Part shown: in pieces, positions 43,554 through 52,593 of the stretch | Layout of the letters: the number at the start of each line of letters is the position of its first letter | Numbering within the stretch: position 1 is the stretch's first letter | Source of the DNA: Marifrigoribacter sp965178585 | GTDB lineage: Bacteria > Bacteroidota > Bacteroidia > Flavobacteriales > Flavobacteriaceae | Direction of reading: 5' to 3' | Assembly: GCA_965178585.1 (NCBI GenBank) | Contig: OZ238267.1 | Span: 682,001 to 746,000 of the forward strand | Length of the DNA: 64,000 nucleotides | The notes under the pieces: model-generated | The model's input: the letters and a program-made list of their open reading frames with translations, nothing else | Database searches by the model: none | Told to the model about the DNA's origin: nothing | Position numbers and translations under genes: made by a program

Positions 43554-45430
43554 TAATAATTAATATTAAATGGTTTTCCTGAATAAGGTTTTTCATACTC
43601 TTCTAAAAGGCTTCCGTTTAAGACAAATTCTTCCATGTCTTTCCTTGTGATTTCTCTTTTTAAATATTTTTCAATCATAAGGCCAGCAATCCTACCTGCC
43701 CAACGAGATCCCCAATATCCATTTTCTATAATCACAGCAATTGCTATTTTTGGATTGTCTTTAGGGGCAAATGCAACAAAGATTGAATGATCAGTTAATT
43801 GTACTCGTTTTCCGTCAATTTTCGTAAAATTTTCTGCAGTTCCAGTCTTTCCACAAATTTCTATTCCGGGAATCTGTATGTATTTTGCAGTTCCTTCATT
43901 ATAAACATCAAACATGCCTTCAATAACGGGTTCAAAATGTTCGGCATCAATACTTGTATTATACCGTTTGGTATATTTTAAAGGAATTGTATCAAGAGTG
44001 TTTATTTTTTTAATAATATGTGGTTTATAATACCAGCCTTTATTTGCTATTGCAGCTGTGAAATTTACCATTTGCATAGGAGTTAGTATTACTTCTCCTT
44101 GCCCAATAGCGTTGGAAATGGTTGCCGTAGCATACCATTTATAAGTTGGATAATTGTACCACTTGTTGTAAAATTTAGCAGAGGGTATTAAGCCCTTTTT
44201 TCCTGGTGGTAAATCATAACCCATATAATTCCCTAATCCAAAACTCTCTAAATGTAGTCTCCAATTGTCTATTCCTTCTTGAGGTGTTGTATATTTTTCT
44301 ATACTTCTTCTATATACCGTACAAAAATAAGCGTTACACGAATTAGCAATACCTCCTTCCATTGATAATGGGGACTTATGATGATGACATCCTAATTTTT
44401 TCTTTCCACCATAATTGTAACCACCATGGCAAGATATTTTCTCTGTTGTATTTATAACTCCTTCTTGTAGTCCAATAAGAGCAGTTAAAGCTTTAAAAGG
44501 AGAACCTGGTGGATATTCACCTTGTAAAACCCGATCAAATAAGGGTCTAGAAATAGAATCATACCAAAGCTTCGTAAAGTTTTTTGATCGTTCTCTTCCT
44601 ACTAATAGCCCAGGGTCGTAATTAGGGGCAGATATTAATGCTAAAATTTCACCAGTTGTAGGCTCTAAAGCTACAATACCGCCACGTTTATTAACTAAAA
44701 GTCTTTCTCCATATTCTTGAAGGACTGCATCTATGGTTAAGGTAATATCTTTTCCGTTAACAGGTAAAGTATCATAAATTCCTTCTTTATAGGGGCCAAT
44801 TTCTCTATTAAAACGGTCCATTTGAAGGTGTTTAACACCTTTCTTACCTCTTAATACCTCCTCGTATTCCATCTCAACACCAGCTTTACCAATTAAATCA
44901 CCCATTTGATAATAAGGGTTTTTATTGATAATGTTTTTGTTTACTTCAGCTATATAACCAAAAACATTAGCTGAATTTGAAACTTGATAATCCCGTAATG
45001 CTCTTTTTTGAATATAGAAACCTTTGTATTTCCATATTTTTTCTGAAAGATAAGCGTATTCATCTTTTGTAAATTGTGGTACAACAACTGAGGGTAGTCT
45101 AGGTGAATAAATTATAGCTTTTTCTAAAATTTTATCGTAATCATCTTCAGTTATTTTTAATAATTCACAAAATTCTTGTTTTAAGTCATTATTTAATGGT
45201 TCAACATTTTTTGGAATTACCATCACATCGTAAGAAGGTTGATTCGAAACTAATAACTCTCCGTTTCTATCAAAAATAAAACCTCTTTGAGGGAAATCGA
45301 ATATTTTTTTAATAGCATTATTTTCAGAAGATATCTGTGCTGATGTATTATAAACTTGAAGATAAAATAACCTTGTGGAAATAACTATTCCGACAATAAT
45401 AACAATAAATAAGAATAAATATTTTCTCAT
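43553..45430 (-). CDS. mrdA: Penicillin-binding protein 2 (elongasome transpeptidase)
   Basis: A 625-residue class B penicillin-binding protein with an N-terminal membrane anchor (about 3-22), a pedestal domain (about 45-240), and a transpeptidase domain. Catalytic motifs are SPFK in YPPGSPFKALTALIG (nucleophile Ser near 307), SCN in GIANSCNAYF (near 364), and KTG in CGKTGTAENF (near 530). It cross-links new peptidoglycan during rod elongation with RodA. Overlaps of four bases with mreD and one base with rodA mark a tightly coupled operon. Confidence 0.95.
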   Translation of the reverse strand: MRKYLFLFIVIIVGIVISTRLFYLQVYNTSAQISSENNAIKKIFDFPQRGFIFDRNGELLVSNQPSYDVMVIPKNVEPLNNDLKQEFCELLKITEDDYDKILEKAIIYSPRLPSVVVPQFTKDEYAYLSEKIWKYKGFYIQKRALRDYQVSNSANVFGYIAEVNKNIINKNPYYQMGDLIGKAGVEMEYEEVLRGKKGVKHLQMDRFNREIGPYKEGIYDTLPVNGKDITLTIDAVLQEYGERLLVNKRGGIVALEPTTGEILALISAPNYDPGLLVGRERSKNFTKLWYDSISRPLFDRVLQGEYPPGSPFKALTALIGLQEGVINTTEKISCHGGYNYGGKKKLGCHHHKSPLSMEGGIANSCNAYFCTVYRRSIEKYTTPQEGIDNWRLHLESFGLGNYMGYDLPPGKKGLIPSAKFYNKWYNYPTYKWYATATISNAIGQGEVILTPMQMVNFTAAIANKGWYYKPHIIKKINTLDTIPLKYTKRYNTSIDAEHFEPVIEGMFDVYNEGTAKYIQIPGIEICGKTGTAENFTKIDGKRVQLTDHSIFVAFAPKDNPKIAIAVIIENGYWGSRWAGRIAGLMIEKYLKREITRKDMEEFVLNGSLLEEYEKPYSGKPFNINY

Positions 45431-45936
45431 TTTGCTTTTTTGCTAAATATGGTAATTGCACTTAATATTATAATGATACTAAAAATACTAGAAAATAAGG
45501 TAGATTTTAAAATTAACCCTATATGGCTAATATTAAATATCTCTAATGAAAACAAAACTATATGATGAAATACCACCATGGATCCTACATATATAAATTG
45601 TTTGAAAAAATCTGTATTACTTAATTTTATGGTGTTGTATTCATAACTAATCCCAAATGAATATTTTAGGATGACAGGTCTTATAAAAGCTATAAACACA
45701 GAAGTAGCCGCATGAATACCTCCAGAATCTCCAAAAAAATCAATAGTTAAACCTAATAAAAAACTTAAAAAGATCAGTAAACTTTTATTTCCTGTAAAGG
45801 GATAAACAATTATAAAAAGAATGTAGATATAAGGATTAATGTACCCTAAGAAATCGATATGATTTAATAATAAAACTTGAGTTAGGACTAACACAATAAA
45901 CCGAACTGTATTTATGAAAACCTCATTATTCCACAT
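45427..45936 (-). CDS. mreD: Rod shape-determining protein MreD
   Basis: A 169-residue polytopic membrane protein with about five hydrophobic segments and the typical MreD motif GYINPYIYILFIIVYP (about 31-46) and LGLTIDFFGDSGGIHAATS (about 61-79), where the conserved Asp and Gly residues lie. It is a membrane part of the elongasome. It overlaps mreC by 11 bases and mrdA by four bases. Low sequence conservation is usual for this family; position makes the call secure. Confidence 0.92.
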   Translation of the reverse strand: MWNNEVFINTVRFIVLVLTQVLLLNHIDFLGYINPYIYILFIIVYPFTGNKSLLIFLSFLLGLTIDFFGDSGGIHAATSVFIAFIRPVILKYSFGISYEYNTIKLSNTDFFKQFIYVGSMVVFHHIVLFSLEIFNISHIGLILKSTLFSSIFSIIIILSAITIFSKKAK

Positions 45937-46753
45937 GATCCAATCCTTTTTCTAAATTAATTATCTCATGAGTATCTAAGTTTTTAATGATATAGACATG
46001 TTCAAGATTAGTCATATCATTAAATAATTGAATATTTAAATTCTTTGAGTTTTTATCTTCAGTTAATGCAAAATCTAAAACAGTTCCTATTAAAATACCC
46101 TCAGGGAATATGGTAGATCTTCCTCCAGTAACTATAGTGTCACCTACATTTACTGGTGCTAGTCTAGGTATATCTATCAATTGAACGATGTTTGGGTCAT
46201 CCGTGTTCCATATTAATGAACCAAAATGTTTAGATTTTTTTAATTTTGCATTTATTTGGCTATTAGTATTCAAAATGGATTGTGTCGTTGCGTATTTTCT
46301 CGACACATTGTCAATAATCCCTACAATACCTTTAGAAGTTATTACTCCCATATCTAATTGTAAGCTGTCCTTTGATCCTTTGTCTATTGTAAGTTTATTC
46401 TTTGTTTTTGAAAAAGAATTATTTATCACTTTTGCGGATGCAAAATAGTATTTTGAAAAAATGGATGTGGTATCTATTTTTTGAACAGAAACAATATTTT
46501 TATACGATTCAATTTGTTTTCTAAGTCTTGTATTTTCATCAATTAGAATGCTGTTTTCTTCTTTTAAACTAAAGTAACTTGTAATTGAATTTTTAATAGA
46601 ATAAACACCACCTGTTATAAAATTTGAAGAATTTACAAACTTGTTTTTATGATAAGAATGGGATTGAATGGTAAGAAAAATGGAAAACGAAAATAATAGC
46701 AAGAACAACAGAAAATTTTTATTCCGTATAAAGAAAAATAGAATTTGCTGCAT
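45926..46753 (-). CDS. mreC: Rod shape-determining protein MreC
   Basis: A 275-residue protein with a short cytoplasmic start, one membrane segment (about 13-30), a coiled coil (about 55-90) and the beta-rich MreC core with SFSKTKNKLTIDKGSKDSLQ, MGVITSKGIVGIIDNVS and VNVGDTIVTGGRSTIFPEG (about 190-220). MreC links MreB and PBP2. A gap of 123 bases separates it from mreB, with two small palindromes (46754-46783 and 46864-46885) that lack T-runs. Confidence 0.93.
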   Translation of the reverse strand: MQQILFFFIRNKNFLLFLLLFSFSIFLTIQSHSYHKNKFVNSSNFITGGVYSIKNSITSYFSLKEENSILIDENTRLRKQIESYKNIVSVQKIDTTSIFSKYYFASAKVINNSFSKTKNKLTIDKGSKDSLQLDMGVITSKGIVGIIDNVSRKYATTQSILNTNSQINAKLKKSKHFGSLIWNTDDPNIVQLIDIPRLAPVNVGDTIVTGGRSTIFPEGILIGTVLDFALTEDKNSKNLNIQLFNDMTNLEHVYIIKNLDTHEIINLEKGLDHVE

Positions 46754-46876
46754 AAGAGTTATTTAGATTTTTTAATAACTCACAAAAATCAAATAGTAAA
46801 TCACAAAAATGAAATCTAGTATTTGTGTTTTGGGGTTTAAATTAGTATTCGGTTAATTTTTAGATTAAATAACAAG

Positions 46877-47905
46877 TTATTTAATTAGTACACTTTTAAA
46901 TTTTGCTAGGTTTTTTAGACAAATACCAGTACCACGTACCACAGCTCTTAACGGATCTTCAGCGATATAAACTGGTAAATCTGTTTTTTGAGATAGTCTT
47001 TTATCTAAACCTCTTAACATAGATCCACCACCTGCTAAATAAATTCCGGTATTATAAATATCTGCTGCTAATTCGGGAGGAGTTTTTGATAATGTCTCCA
47101 TCACTGAATCTTCAATTCTTAAAATTGATTTATCTAAAGCTTTTGCAATCTCTCTAAATGAAGTTTGTACCTGTTTTGGTTTTCCAGTTAATAAATCACG
47201 CCCTTGAACTGCTAAATCTTCTGGCGGTAAATCTAAATCTTCAGTTGCTGCTCCTATTTGAATTTTTATATTTTCAGCTGTACGTTCACCCACATATAAA
47301 TTATGTTGAGTTCTCATATAATAAATAATGTCATTTGTAAAAACATCACCTGCAATTTTAACAGATTTATCACAAACAATCCCTCCAAGCGCTATAACTG
47401 CAATTTCTGTAGTACCACCACCTATGTCAACAATCATATTTCCTTTAGGCTGCATAATATCAACTCCAATACCAATGGCAGCAGCCATAGGCTCATGAAT
47501 TAAGTAAACTTCTTTACCATTTACTCTCTCTGCGCTTTCTTTTACAGCACGCATTTCTACAGCTGTAATACCGCTAGGAATACAGATCACCATTCTTAAA
47601 GAAGGAGTTATCCATTTCTTTTTTAGAGCAGGAATATCTTTAATGAACATATTAATCATTTGTTCACTAGCATCAAAATCCGCAATTACACCATCTTTTA
47701 AAGGTCTTACGGTTTCTATGTTTTTATGGGTTTTTCCTTGCATTAAATTTGCTTCGGTCCCAACAGCAATTATTTTTTTTGTAGTTCGGTCCCTTGCTAC
47801 AATTGAAGGAGCATCTACCACCACTTTATCATTATGTATAATTAAAGTGTTAGCGGTTCCTAAATCTATTGCTATTTCTTCAGTTAAGAAGTCAAAAAAT
47901 CCCAT
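46877..47905 (-). CDS. mreB: Rod shape-determining protein MreB (bacterial actin)
   Basis: A 342-residue actin-like ATPase. Nucleotide-binding motifs: IAIDLGTANTLI (about 12-22), MIVDIGGGTTEIAVIALGG (about 157-175) and IYLAGGGSMLRGLDKRL (about 287-303). It assembles membrane-bound filaments that position the elongasome. It is the first gene of the rod operon. A perfect -7 promoter element lies about 40 bases upstream. A 10-bp palindrome spans its stop codon. Confidence 0.97.
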   Translation of the reverse strand: MGFFDFLTEEIAIDLGTANTLIIHNDKVVVDAPSIVARDRTTKKIIAVGTEANLMQGKTHKNIETVRPLKDGVIADFDASEQMINMFIKDIPALKKKWITPSLRMVICIPSGITAVEMRAVKESAERVNGKEVYLIHEPMAAAIGIGVDIMQPKGNMIVDIGGGTTEIAVIALGGIVCDKSVKIAGDVFTNDIIYYMRTQHNLYVGERTAENIKIQIGAATEDLDLPPEDLAVQGRDLLTGKPKQVQTSFREIAKALDKSILRIEDSVMETLSKTPPELAADIYNTGIYLAGGGSMLRGLDKRLSQKTDLPVYIAEDPLRAVVRGTGICLKNLAKFKSVLIK

Positions 47906-47942
47906 ATTATATTCTAGGTGTTGAAATTAAACGTGTGCTTTA

Positions 47943-47950
47943 CAAATGTA
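47943..47950 (-). promoter_or_regulatory. Probable -7 element for the mreB operon
   Basis: The minus strand reads TACATTTG, a full match to TAnnTTTG, 37 bases before the mreB ATG. It lies in the short gap between purH and mreB, which are both on the minus strand. No clear -33 TTG is seen at the right spacing. Confidence 0.45.
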
Positions 47951-47958
47951 ATAAAAAA

Positions 47959-49488
47959 TTAATGCTTAAAATGTCGTATTCCACTAAATACCATTGCCAT
48001 AGAATGAGTATTACAATAATCAATACTCAATTCATCTTTTATAGATCCTCCAGGCTGTATTACAGCAGTAACACCAGCATTATCTGCAATTTCAACACAG
48101 TCTGGGAATGGAAAAAATGCATCACTAGCCATAACAGACCCTTTCAAATCAAAATCAAAAGAGGAAGCTTTGTTAATAGCTTGCCTTAATGCATCAACTC
48201 TTGAGGTTTGTCCTGTTCCACTTGCACACAATTGTTTTCCTTTTACTAAAACGATTGTGTTTGACTTGGTATTTTTACAAATTTTTGAAGCAAATACTAA
48301 ATCATTTAACTCGTTAGAAGTTGGTTTATTGTTAGTTACATATGTTAAATTATCAAGACTGTCTATTAAATTATCTTTGTCTTGAACCAATGCACCATTT
48401 AAACAAGTTCTAACAGTGGTTTTTGGTAATTCAATATTTTTCTGAATTAATAAAATTCGATTCTTTTTACCTTTTAAAATTTCTAATGCTTTTTCTGAAT
48501 AAGATGGTGCGATTACCACTTCACAAAATAATTTGTGAATTTCATTAGAAGCAGCTTCATCAATCTCTGTATTACTAATTAAAATCCCTCCAAAAGCTGA
48601 GACTGGATCTCCTGCCAAAGCATCAACATAGGCTTGATGTACGGTTTCACGCTGTGCGATACCACAAGCATTGTTGTGCTTTAAGATTGCAAAAGTAGGA
48701 TCTTCACCATTAAATTCACTCATTAAATTCACAGCAGCATCTACATCTAGTAAGTTGTTGTAACTTAATTCTTTTCCGTGTAGTTTGTCGAAAACAGCAT
48801 CAAAATCTCCAAAGAAGAAACCTTTTTGATGAGGGTTTTCACCATAGCGTAAAATTTTTCCATTTGGTTCACTAATTTTAAGTGAAGAGATACTATGATT
48901 CTTATTAAAATAATTAAAAATTGCAGTATCGTAATGTGAAGAAACATTAAATGCCTTTGCCGCAAACTTTTTTCTTTCTTTTAAAGAAGCTTCACCATTA
49001 TTATTAGAAATAACATTCAAAAATTCTGCATAATCTTCCATTGAGGAAACACAAAGTGTATCCGCGAAATTTTTTGCCGCAGCTCTAATTAATGAAATTC
49101 CACCAATGTCAATTTTTTCAATTATATCAGCTTCATTTGCACCCGATGCAACGGTTTTTTCAAATGGATATAAATCAACAATTACTACATCTAATTGAGG
49201 AATTTTATAGGCTTCCATTTCAGAAACATCACTTTCGTTATGTTGTCTATTTAAAATACCTCCAAATACTTTTGGGTGTAATGTTTTAACTCTTCCTCCT
49301 AAAATTGAAGGGTAATCTGTTACTTCTTCAACGGGTATCACATCAATACCTAAATCGTTTATAAACTTCTGAGTGCCACCTGTTGAATAGATGGTAACTC
49401 CTAGCTCATTTAATTTTTTTACTATAGGTTCTAAGCCTTCTTTATGAAATACAGAAATTAATGCAGAGGTGATTTTTTTATTGCTCAT
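47959..49488 (-). CDS. purH: Bifunctional AICAR transformylase/IMP cyclohydrolase
   Basis: A 509-residue bifunctional enzyme for the last two steps of IMP synthesis. The N-terminal MGS-like cyclohydrolase part (about 1-190) has IYSTGGTQKFI, VTDYPSILGGRVKTLHPKVF and IDIGGISLIRAAAKN; the C-terminal transformylase part has LRYGENPHQKGFF, FAILKHNNACGIA with the catalytic Lys-His, and MASDAFFPFPDCVEIA. It is probably monocistronic with its own -7 element; mreB follows after 53 bases on the same strand. Confidence 0.96.
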   Translation of the reverse strand: MSNKKITSALISVFHKEGLEPIVKKLNELGVTIYSTGGTQKFINDLGIDVIPVEEVTDYPSILGGRVKTLHPKVFGGILNRQHNESDVSEMEAYKIPQLDVVIVDLYPFEKTVASGANEADIIEKIDIGGISLIRAAAKNFADTLCVSSMEDYAEFLNVISNNNGEASLKERKKFAAKAFNVSSHYDTAIFNYFNKNHSISSLKISEPNGKILRYGENPHQKGFFFGDFDAVFDKLHGKELSYNNLLDVDAAVNLMSEFNGEDPTFAILKHNNACGIAQRETVHQAYVDALAGDPVSAFGGILISNTEIDEAASNEIHKLFCEVVIAPSYSEKALEILKGKKNRILLIQKNIELPKTTVRTCLNGALVQDKDNLIDSLDNLTYVTNNKPTSNELNDLVFASKICKNTKSNTIVLVKGKQLCASGTGQTSRVDALRQAINKASSFDFDLKGSVMASDAFFPFPDCVEIADNAGVTAVIQPGGSIKDELSIDYCNTHSMAMVFSGIRHFKH

Positions 49489-49528
49489 GGAAAAAATTAG
49501 GTTTTAAAATCATTGATTCAGACATTTG

Positions 49529-49536
49529 CAAAAGTA
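49529..49536 (-). promoter_or_regulatory. Probable -7 element for purH
   Basis: The minus strand reads TACTTTTG, matching TAnnTTTG, 40 bases before the purH ATG. A convincing -33 element is not visible. Confidence 0.45.
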
Positions 49537-49684
49537 CATAATTACCTATTAAATTTGTAACATATGTTAGTAGAAAACGTCCTATCTTAGTGAAACTTTT
49601 TTGATAGAACTCAGTTATTAAAATTTCGCTAATTAATATTGAATAAAATAGACCATTTAAAAGGATTTTAATTAAGATTTAAAG

Positions 49685-50938
49685 ATGCTTATATATCTAC
49701 GTGTATTAAAAGAAAGTTTCAATTTTGCAATCAACGCACTTAAAAATAACAAGCTGCGAACCTTCTTGTCATTGTTGGGAGTTACTATTGGGATTTTTTC
49801 CATAATAGCAGTTTTGGCTGCTGTAGATTCTCTAAAAAAAGAAATTGACGATAGTATTAGTTCTTTAGATAACAGTACTATAATTGTGATGCGTTTTAAT
49901 TTTGGACCTACTGATATTCCTCGTTGGAAACGTCAGCAATTTCCAGATGTAACTTATGACGAGTATCAATATATTAAGAAAAATGTACCTAATACTGAAG
50001 CCGCTTCATTTGCATTAAATGTTCCTTCAACATCCATAAAATTTGAAGAGAATTCTGTATCTAATATTGAAATAGGAGCTATAACTCATGAATATTACGA
50101 TATTGAAGCACTTCAAATAGCTGAAGGTCGATTTTTTAATGAATCTGAATCTAATAGTGGAACTCCAGTAATTATTTTGGGAGATGAAATAGCCAAAACT
50201 TTATTCCCTTCTACTACACCTCTTGGTAAAAAAGTTAGGATCTATGGTAGAAAATTTGTGGTCATTGGGGTACTTAAAAAAGAAGGATCTGGATTGTTTG
50301 GAGGATCAAAAGATACAGCGGTTTTCTTTCCAGTAAATATGGCAAGAAAAATATTTGGTGATAATAATAAATCCACTTTTCCTCAAATTATTGTAAAGCC
50401 TGAAAGCGGTATTGATAATGCGGGTTATATAGCTTTGCTGAAACAAAAAATTAGAATGGCAAGAGGGTTAAAGCCAGACGATATAGATAATTTCTTTGTA
50501 AATCAGATAGAAGGTTTTAAAGATATTATTGATGGAATTACAGGGACAATGAATGGAATTGGTTGGGTAATTAGTGGCTTCTCCTTATTAGTTGGTGGTT
50601 TTGGTATTGCAAATATTATGTTTGTTAGTGTAAAAGAGCGTACCAATATTATTGGAATTCAAAAATCCTTAGGAGCAAAAAATAAGTTTATTCTTTTTCA
50701 ATTTTTATTTGAAGCGGTAATACTTTCAGTAATAGGAGGATTGATAGGCTTGATATTAGTGTTTGTAGTTTCAATAATTGCATCTTCCTTTACTGGTGAT
50801 TTTAATTTTGTATTATCTCCTTGGAATATGTTTATAGGGACAGCAATTTCAGCAGTAATAGGACTTATCGCAGGAATCATTCCAGCTATTTCTGCTTCCA
50901 AATTAGATCCGGTTGAAGCAATTAGAACAGGGCAGTAA
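49685..50938 (+). CDS. MacB/FtsX-type ABC transporter permease
   Basis: A 417-residue permease with the MacB topology: one N-terminal membrane segment in NKLRTFLSLLGVTIGIFSIIAV (about 20-41), a periplasmic MacB_PCD domain (about 45-260, with EGRFFNESE and IILGDEIAKTLFP), and three C-terminal membrane segments of the FtsX domain (about 285-410, with VKERTNIIGIQKSLGAKN and the closing KLDPVEAIRTGQ). It could act in export of a molecule, lipoprotein or as a mechanotransmitter. No ATPase or adaptor gene is adjacent. The promoter is not obvious. Confidence 0.9.
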   Translation: MLIYLRVLKESFNFAINALKNNKLRTFLSLLGVTIGIFSIIAVLAAVDSLKKEIDDSISSLDNSTIIVMRFNFGPTDIPRWKRQQFPDVTYDEYQYIKKNVPNTEAASFALNVPSTSIKFEENSVSNIEIGAITHEYYDIEALQIAEGRFFNESESNSGTPVIILGDEIAKTLFPSTTPLGKKVRIYGRKFVVIGVLKKEGSGLFGGSKDTAVFFPVNMARKIFGDNNKSTFPQIIVKPESGIDNAGYIALLKQKIRMARGLKPDDIDNFFVNQIEGFKDIIDGITGTMNGIGWVISGFSLLVGGFGIANIMFVSVKERTNIIGIQKSLGAKNKFILFQFLFEAVILSVIGGLIGLILVFVVSIIASSFTGDFNFVLSPWNMFIGTAISAVIGLIAGIIPAISASKLDPVEAIRTGQ

Positions 50939-50960
50939 TATTTTGTAGAATATTTAAATT

Positions 50961-51416
50961 TTATAAGAAAGAAGCAACTTGTTCATTTATCCATTCTAAA
51001 AAAAGTTCATCTTTTTCAGAAAATGGATCTGCAGTATTTGAGTCAATGTCAATCTGACCAATATTTACCCCATTTTTAAATAAAGGGATTACTATTTCTG
51101 CTTTTACATGGATACTACAAGCAATGTAATTGTCTTGAGCTTTTACATCTTCCACTACAAAATTTTGATTTGAAACAGCAACTTGACCACAAATACCTTT
51201 ACCAAATGGAATAACTGTATGGTCTGTTGGTTCTCCGGCAAAGGCTTTTAAATGTAAGGTTCTTTCTTCATGATTTGCAAAATAAAACCCAACCCAATCA
51301 TAATAATCAATATTGTTTTGAAGGATTTCACAAATAGCAGTAAGACGATCTGTTGATGATAATTCTTGTTGAATTACAACCTCACTTATTTTATTCTGAA
51401 GATTCTTGTATAACAT
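50961..51416 (-). CDS. GAF-domain protein, free methionine-R-sulfoxide reductase-like
   Basis: A 151-residue single GAF domain. The catalytic-type cysteines of the fRMsr group are present in VIPFGKGICGQVAV (about 69-82) and NYIACSIHVKAEIVIPL (about 97-113), and WVGFYFAN and GQIDIDSN are other family blocks. fRMsr reduces free methionine-R-sulfoxide. It has the size expected for the family. It is convergent with the MacB-type permease and divergent from xrtF, so it is a single-gene unit. Confidence 0.82.
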   Translation of the reverse strand: MLYKNLQNKISEVVIQQELSSTDRLTAICEILQNNIDYYDWVGFYFANHEERTLHLKAFAGEPTDHTVIPFGKGICGQVAVSNQNFVVEDVKAQDNYIACSIHVKAEIVIPLFKNGVNIGQIDIDSNTADPFSEKDELFLEWINEQVASFL

Positions 51417-51553
51417 TTTCTGAAAATTTTGAAGATGCTAAATTAATAAAGAGTTTATTATTTATTACAAAGTAATGGACTACTTTTAAAACTATCTAAT
51501 CAATATGATTAAAAACAAATTGTTATTTCTATTTTTGTTGAAAACCTATTCAT

Positions 51554-52105
51554 CTGAAAGCACTTTTTATTAAATATAAACCAGTAATACGTTTTGTAGT
51601 ATTATTTCTTGGGACCTATTTTGTGTTGAGTATGTTGTATATGACTTATTTGAAAAATTCTGTTGATGGAGGGTATTATCCAGATTATATAACCAATTTA
51701 GTTGCAAAACAAAGTAGCGAGCTAATTTCTAGTTTTGGATATGATGCAGAAGTATTGCCACATAAAACAGAAACTTCAATGAAGCTTTTTATTAATAATA
51801 CCTATTTAGCTAGAATTGTTGAAGGATGTAATGCTGTTAGTGTAATTATTCTATTTATTGCATTTATAATATCCTTTGCTGAAAGTTTCAAAAAAACATT
51901 TTTATTCATATTGGCTGGAACAGTATTAATATATGCTGTAAATATTTTAAGAATAGCAATTTTAACAATAGCCATTTACGAATACCCAGAAAATATCGAA
52001 ACACTACACGGAGTTGTTTTTCCAGCAATTATTTATGGGATGGTATTTTTATTGTGGATGATTTGGGTAAGAATGTTGCCAAAAACAAACTCTGGTAATG
52101 AGTAA
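51554..52105 (+). CDS. xrtF: Exosortase family protein XrtF (probable CTG start)
   Basis: A 183-residue polytopic membrane protein. The coding frame is open from 51542, just after an in-frame TGA at 51539, and reads LKALFIKYKPVIRFV, the usual N-terminus of the family, so the start is most likely CTG at 51554 (CTG AAA GCA); the first conventional start, GTG at 51623, would remove 23 residues and half of the first membrane helix. The exosortase triad is present: Cys near 92 (EGCNAVSV), Arg near 133 (NILRIAIL) and His near 152 (ETLHGVVFP). XrtF is restricted to flavobacteria and is expected to process sorted proteins; its substrates are unknown. It overlaps the next gene by eight bases. Confidence 0.88.
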   Translation: MKALFIKYKPVIRFVVLFLGTYFVLSMLYMTYLKNSVDGGYYPDYITNLVAKQSSELISSFGYDAEVLPHKTETSMKLFINNTYLARIVEGCNAVSVIILFIAFIISFAESFKKTFLFILAGTVLIYAVNILRIAILTIAIYEYPENIETLHGVVFPAIIYGMVFLLWMIWVRMLPKTNSGNE

Positions 52106-52523
52106 GGTTAGTAAAATAGGGTGGGTAATCGTGCTAACTATTTTGTTAATCTTAGTTCGTTTTTTTGAAGGTGAAATGTTTTATGACCCTTTATTCTCTT
52201 ACTTCAAATCTGATTATTCAAACCTTCCAATTCCTGAAATGAATTCGATGAAGTTTATCGGAAATATAATTTTACGCTTTTTTATAAATACTATTATTTC
52301 CTTAGCAATTATTTGGGTATTATTTAATGATAAGGAGATTATAAAACTGTCAACAATAATATATATAGCCTTTTTTGTTATCTTGTTTATTACTTTAATT
52401 TACCTTCTATTCTTTTCAGAAACAAAAAATGTATTTGCGATTTTTTATGTAAGAAGATTTTTAATTCAACCTTTGCTTTTACTGGTGTTAGTTCCTGCTT
52501 TTTACTTTCAAAAAAACAACTGA
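52098..52523 (+). CDS. Exosortase F system-associated protein
   Basis: A 141-residue membrane protein with four hydrophobic segments and the conserved N-terminal stretch LVRFFEGEMFYDPLFSYFK (about 19-37), then YVRRFLIQPLLLLVLVPAFYF (near the C-terminus). This matches the TIGR04127 family found only next to xrtF. The eight-base overlap with xrtF confirms coupling. Its function in the exosortase F system is unknown. Confidence 0.88.
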   Translation: MSKVSKIGWVIVLTILLILVRFFEGEMFYDPLFSYFKSDYSNLPIPEMNSMKFIGNIILRFFINTIISLAIIWVLFNDKEIIKLSTIIYIAFFVILFITLIYLLFFSETKNVFAIFYVRRFLIQPLLLLVLVPAFYFQKNN

Positions 52524-52579
52524 TTTTTAAAGTTTAGTTAAATAAGAAAGCAAATCTCTATATGTTTAATCTTATTTTG

Positions 52580-52587
52580 TAATTTTG
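52580..52587 (+). promoter_or_regulatory. Probable -7 element for the HYC_CC_PP gene
   Basis: TAATTTTG matches TAnnTTTG and ends six bases before the ATG at 52594. If active, transcription would begin at or next to the start codon, giving a leaderless message. No strong -33 element is visible. Confidence 0.4.
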
Positions 52588-52593
52588 TTCCAT

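Noticed and set aside
46864..46885. Ten-base palindrome over the mreB stop codon as a terminator
   Set aside because: The arms are almost all A and T and no T-run follows, so it is not a good terminator in either direction.
47869..48189. 106-codon open frame on the plus strand across the mreB start and purH end
   Set aside because: It is antisense to two conserved genes and its residues have no family pattern.
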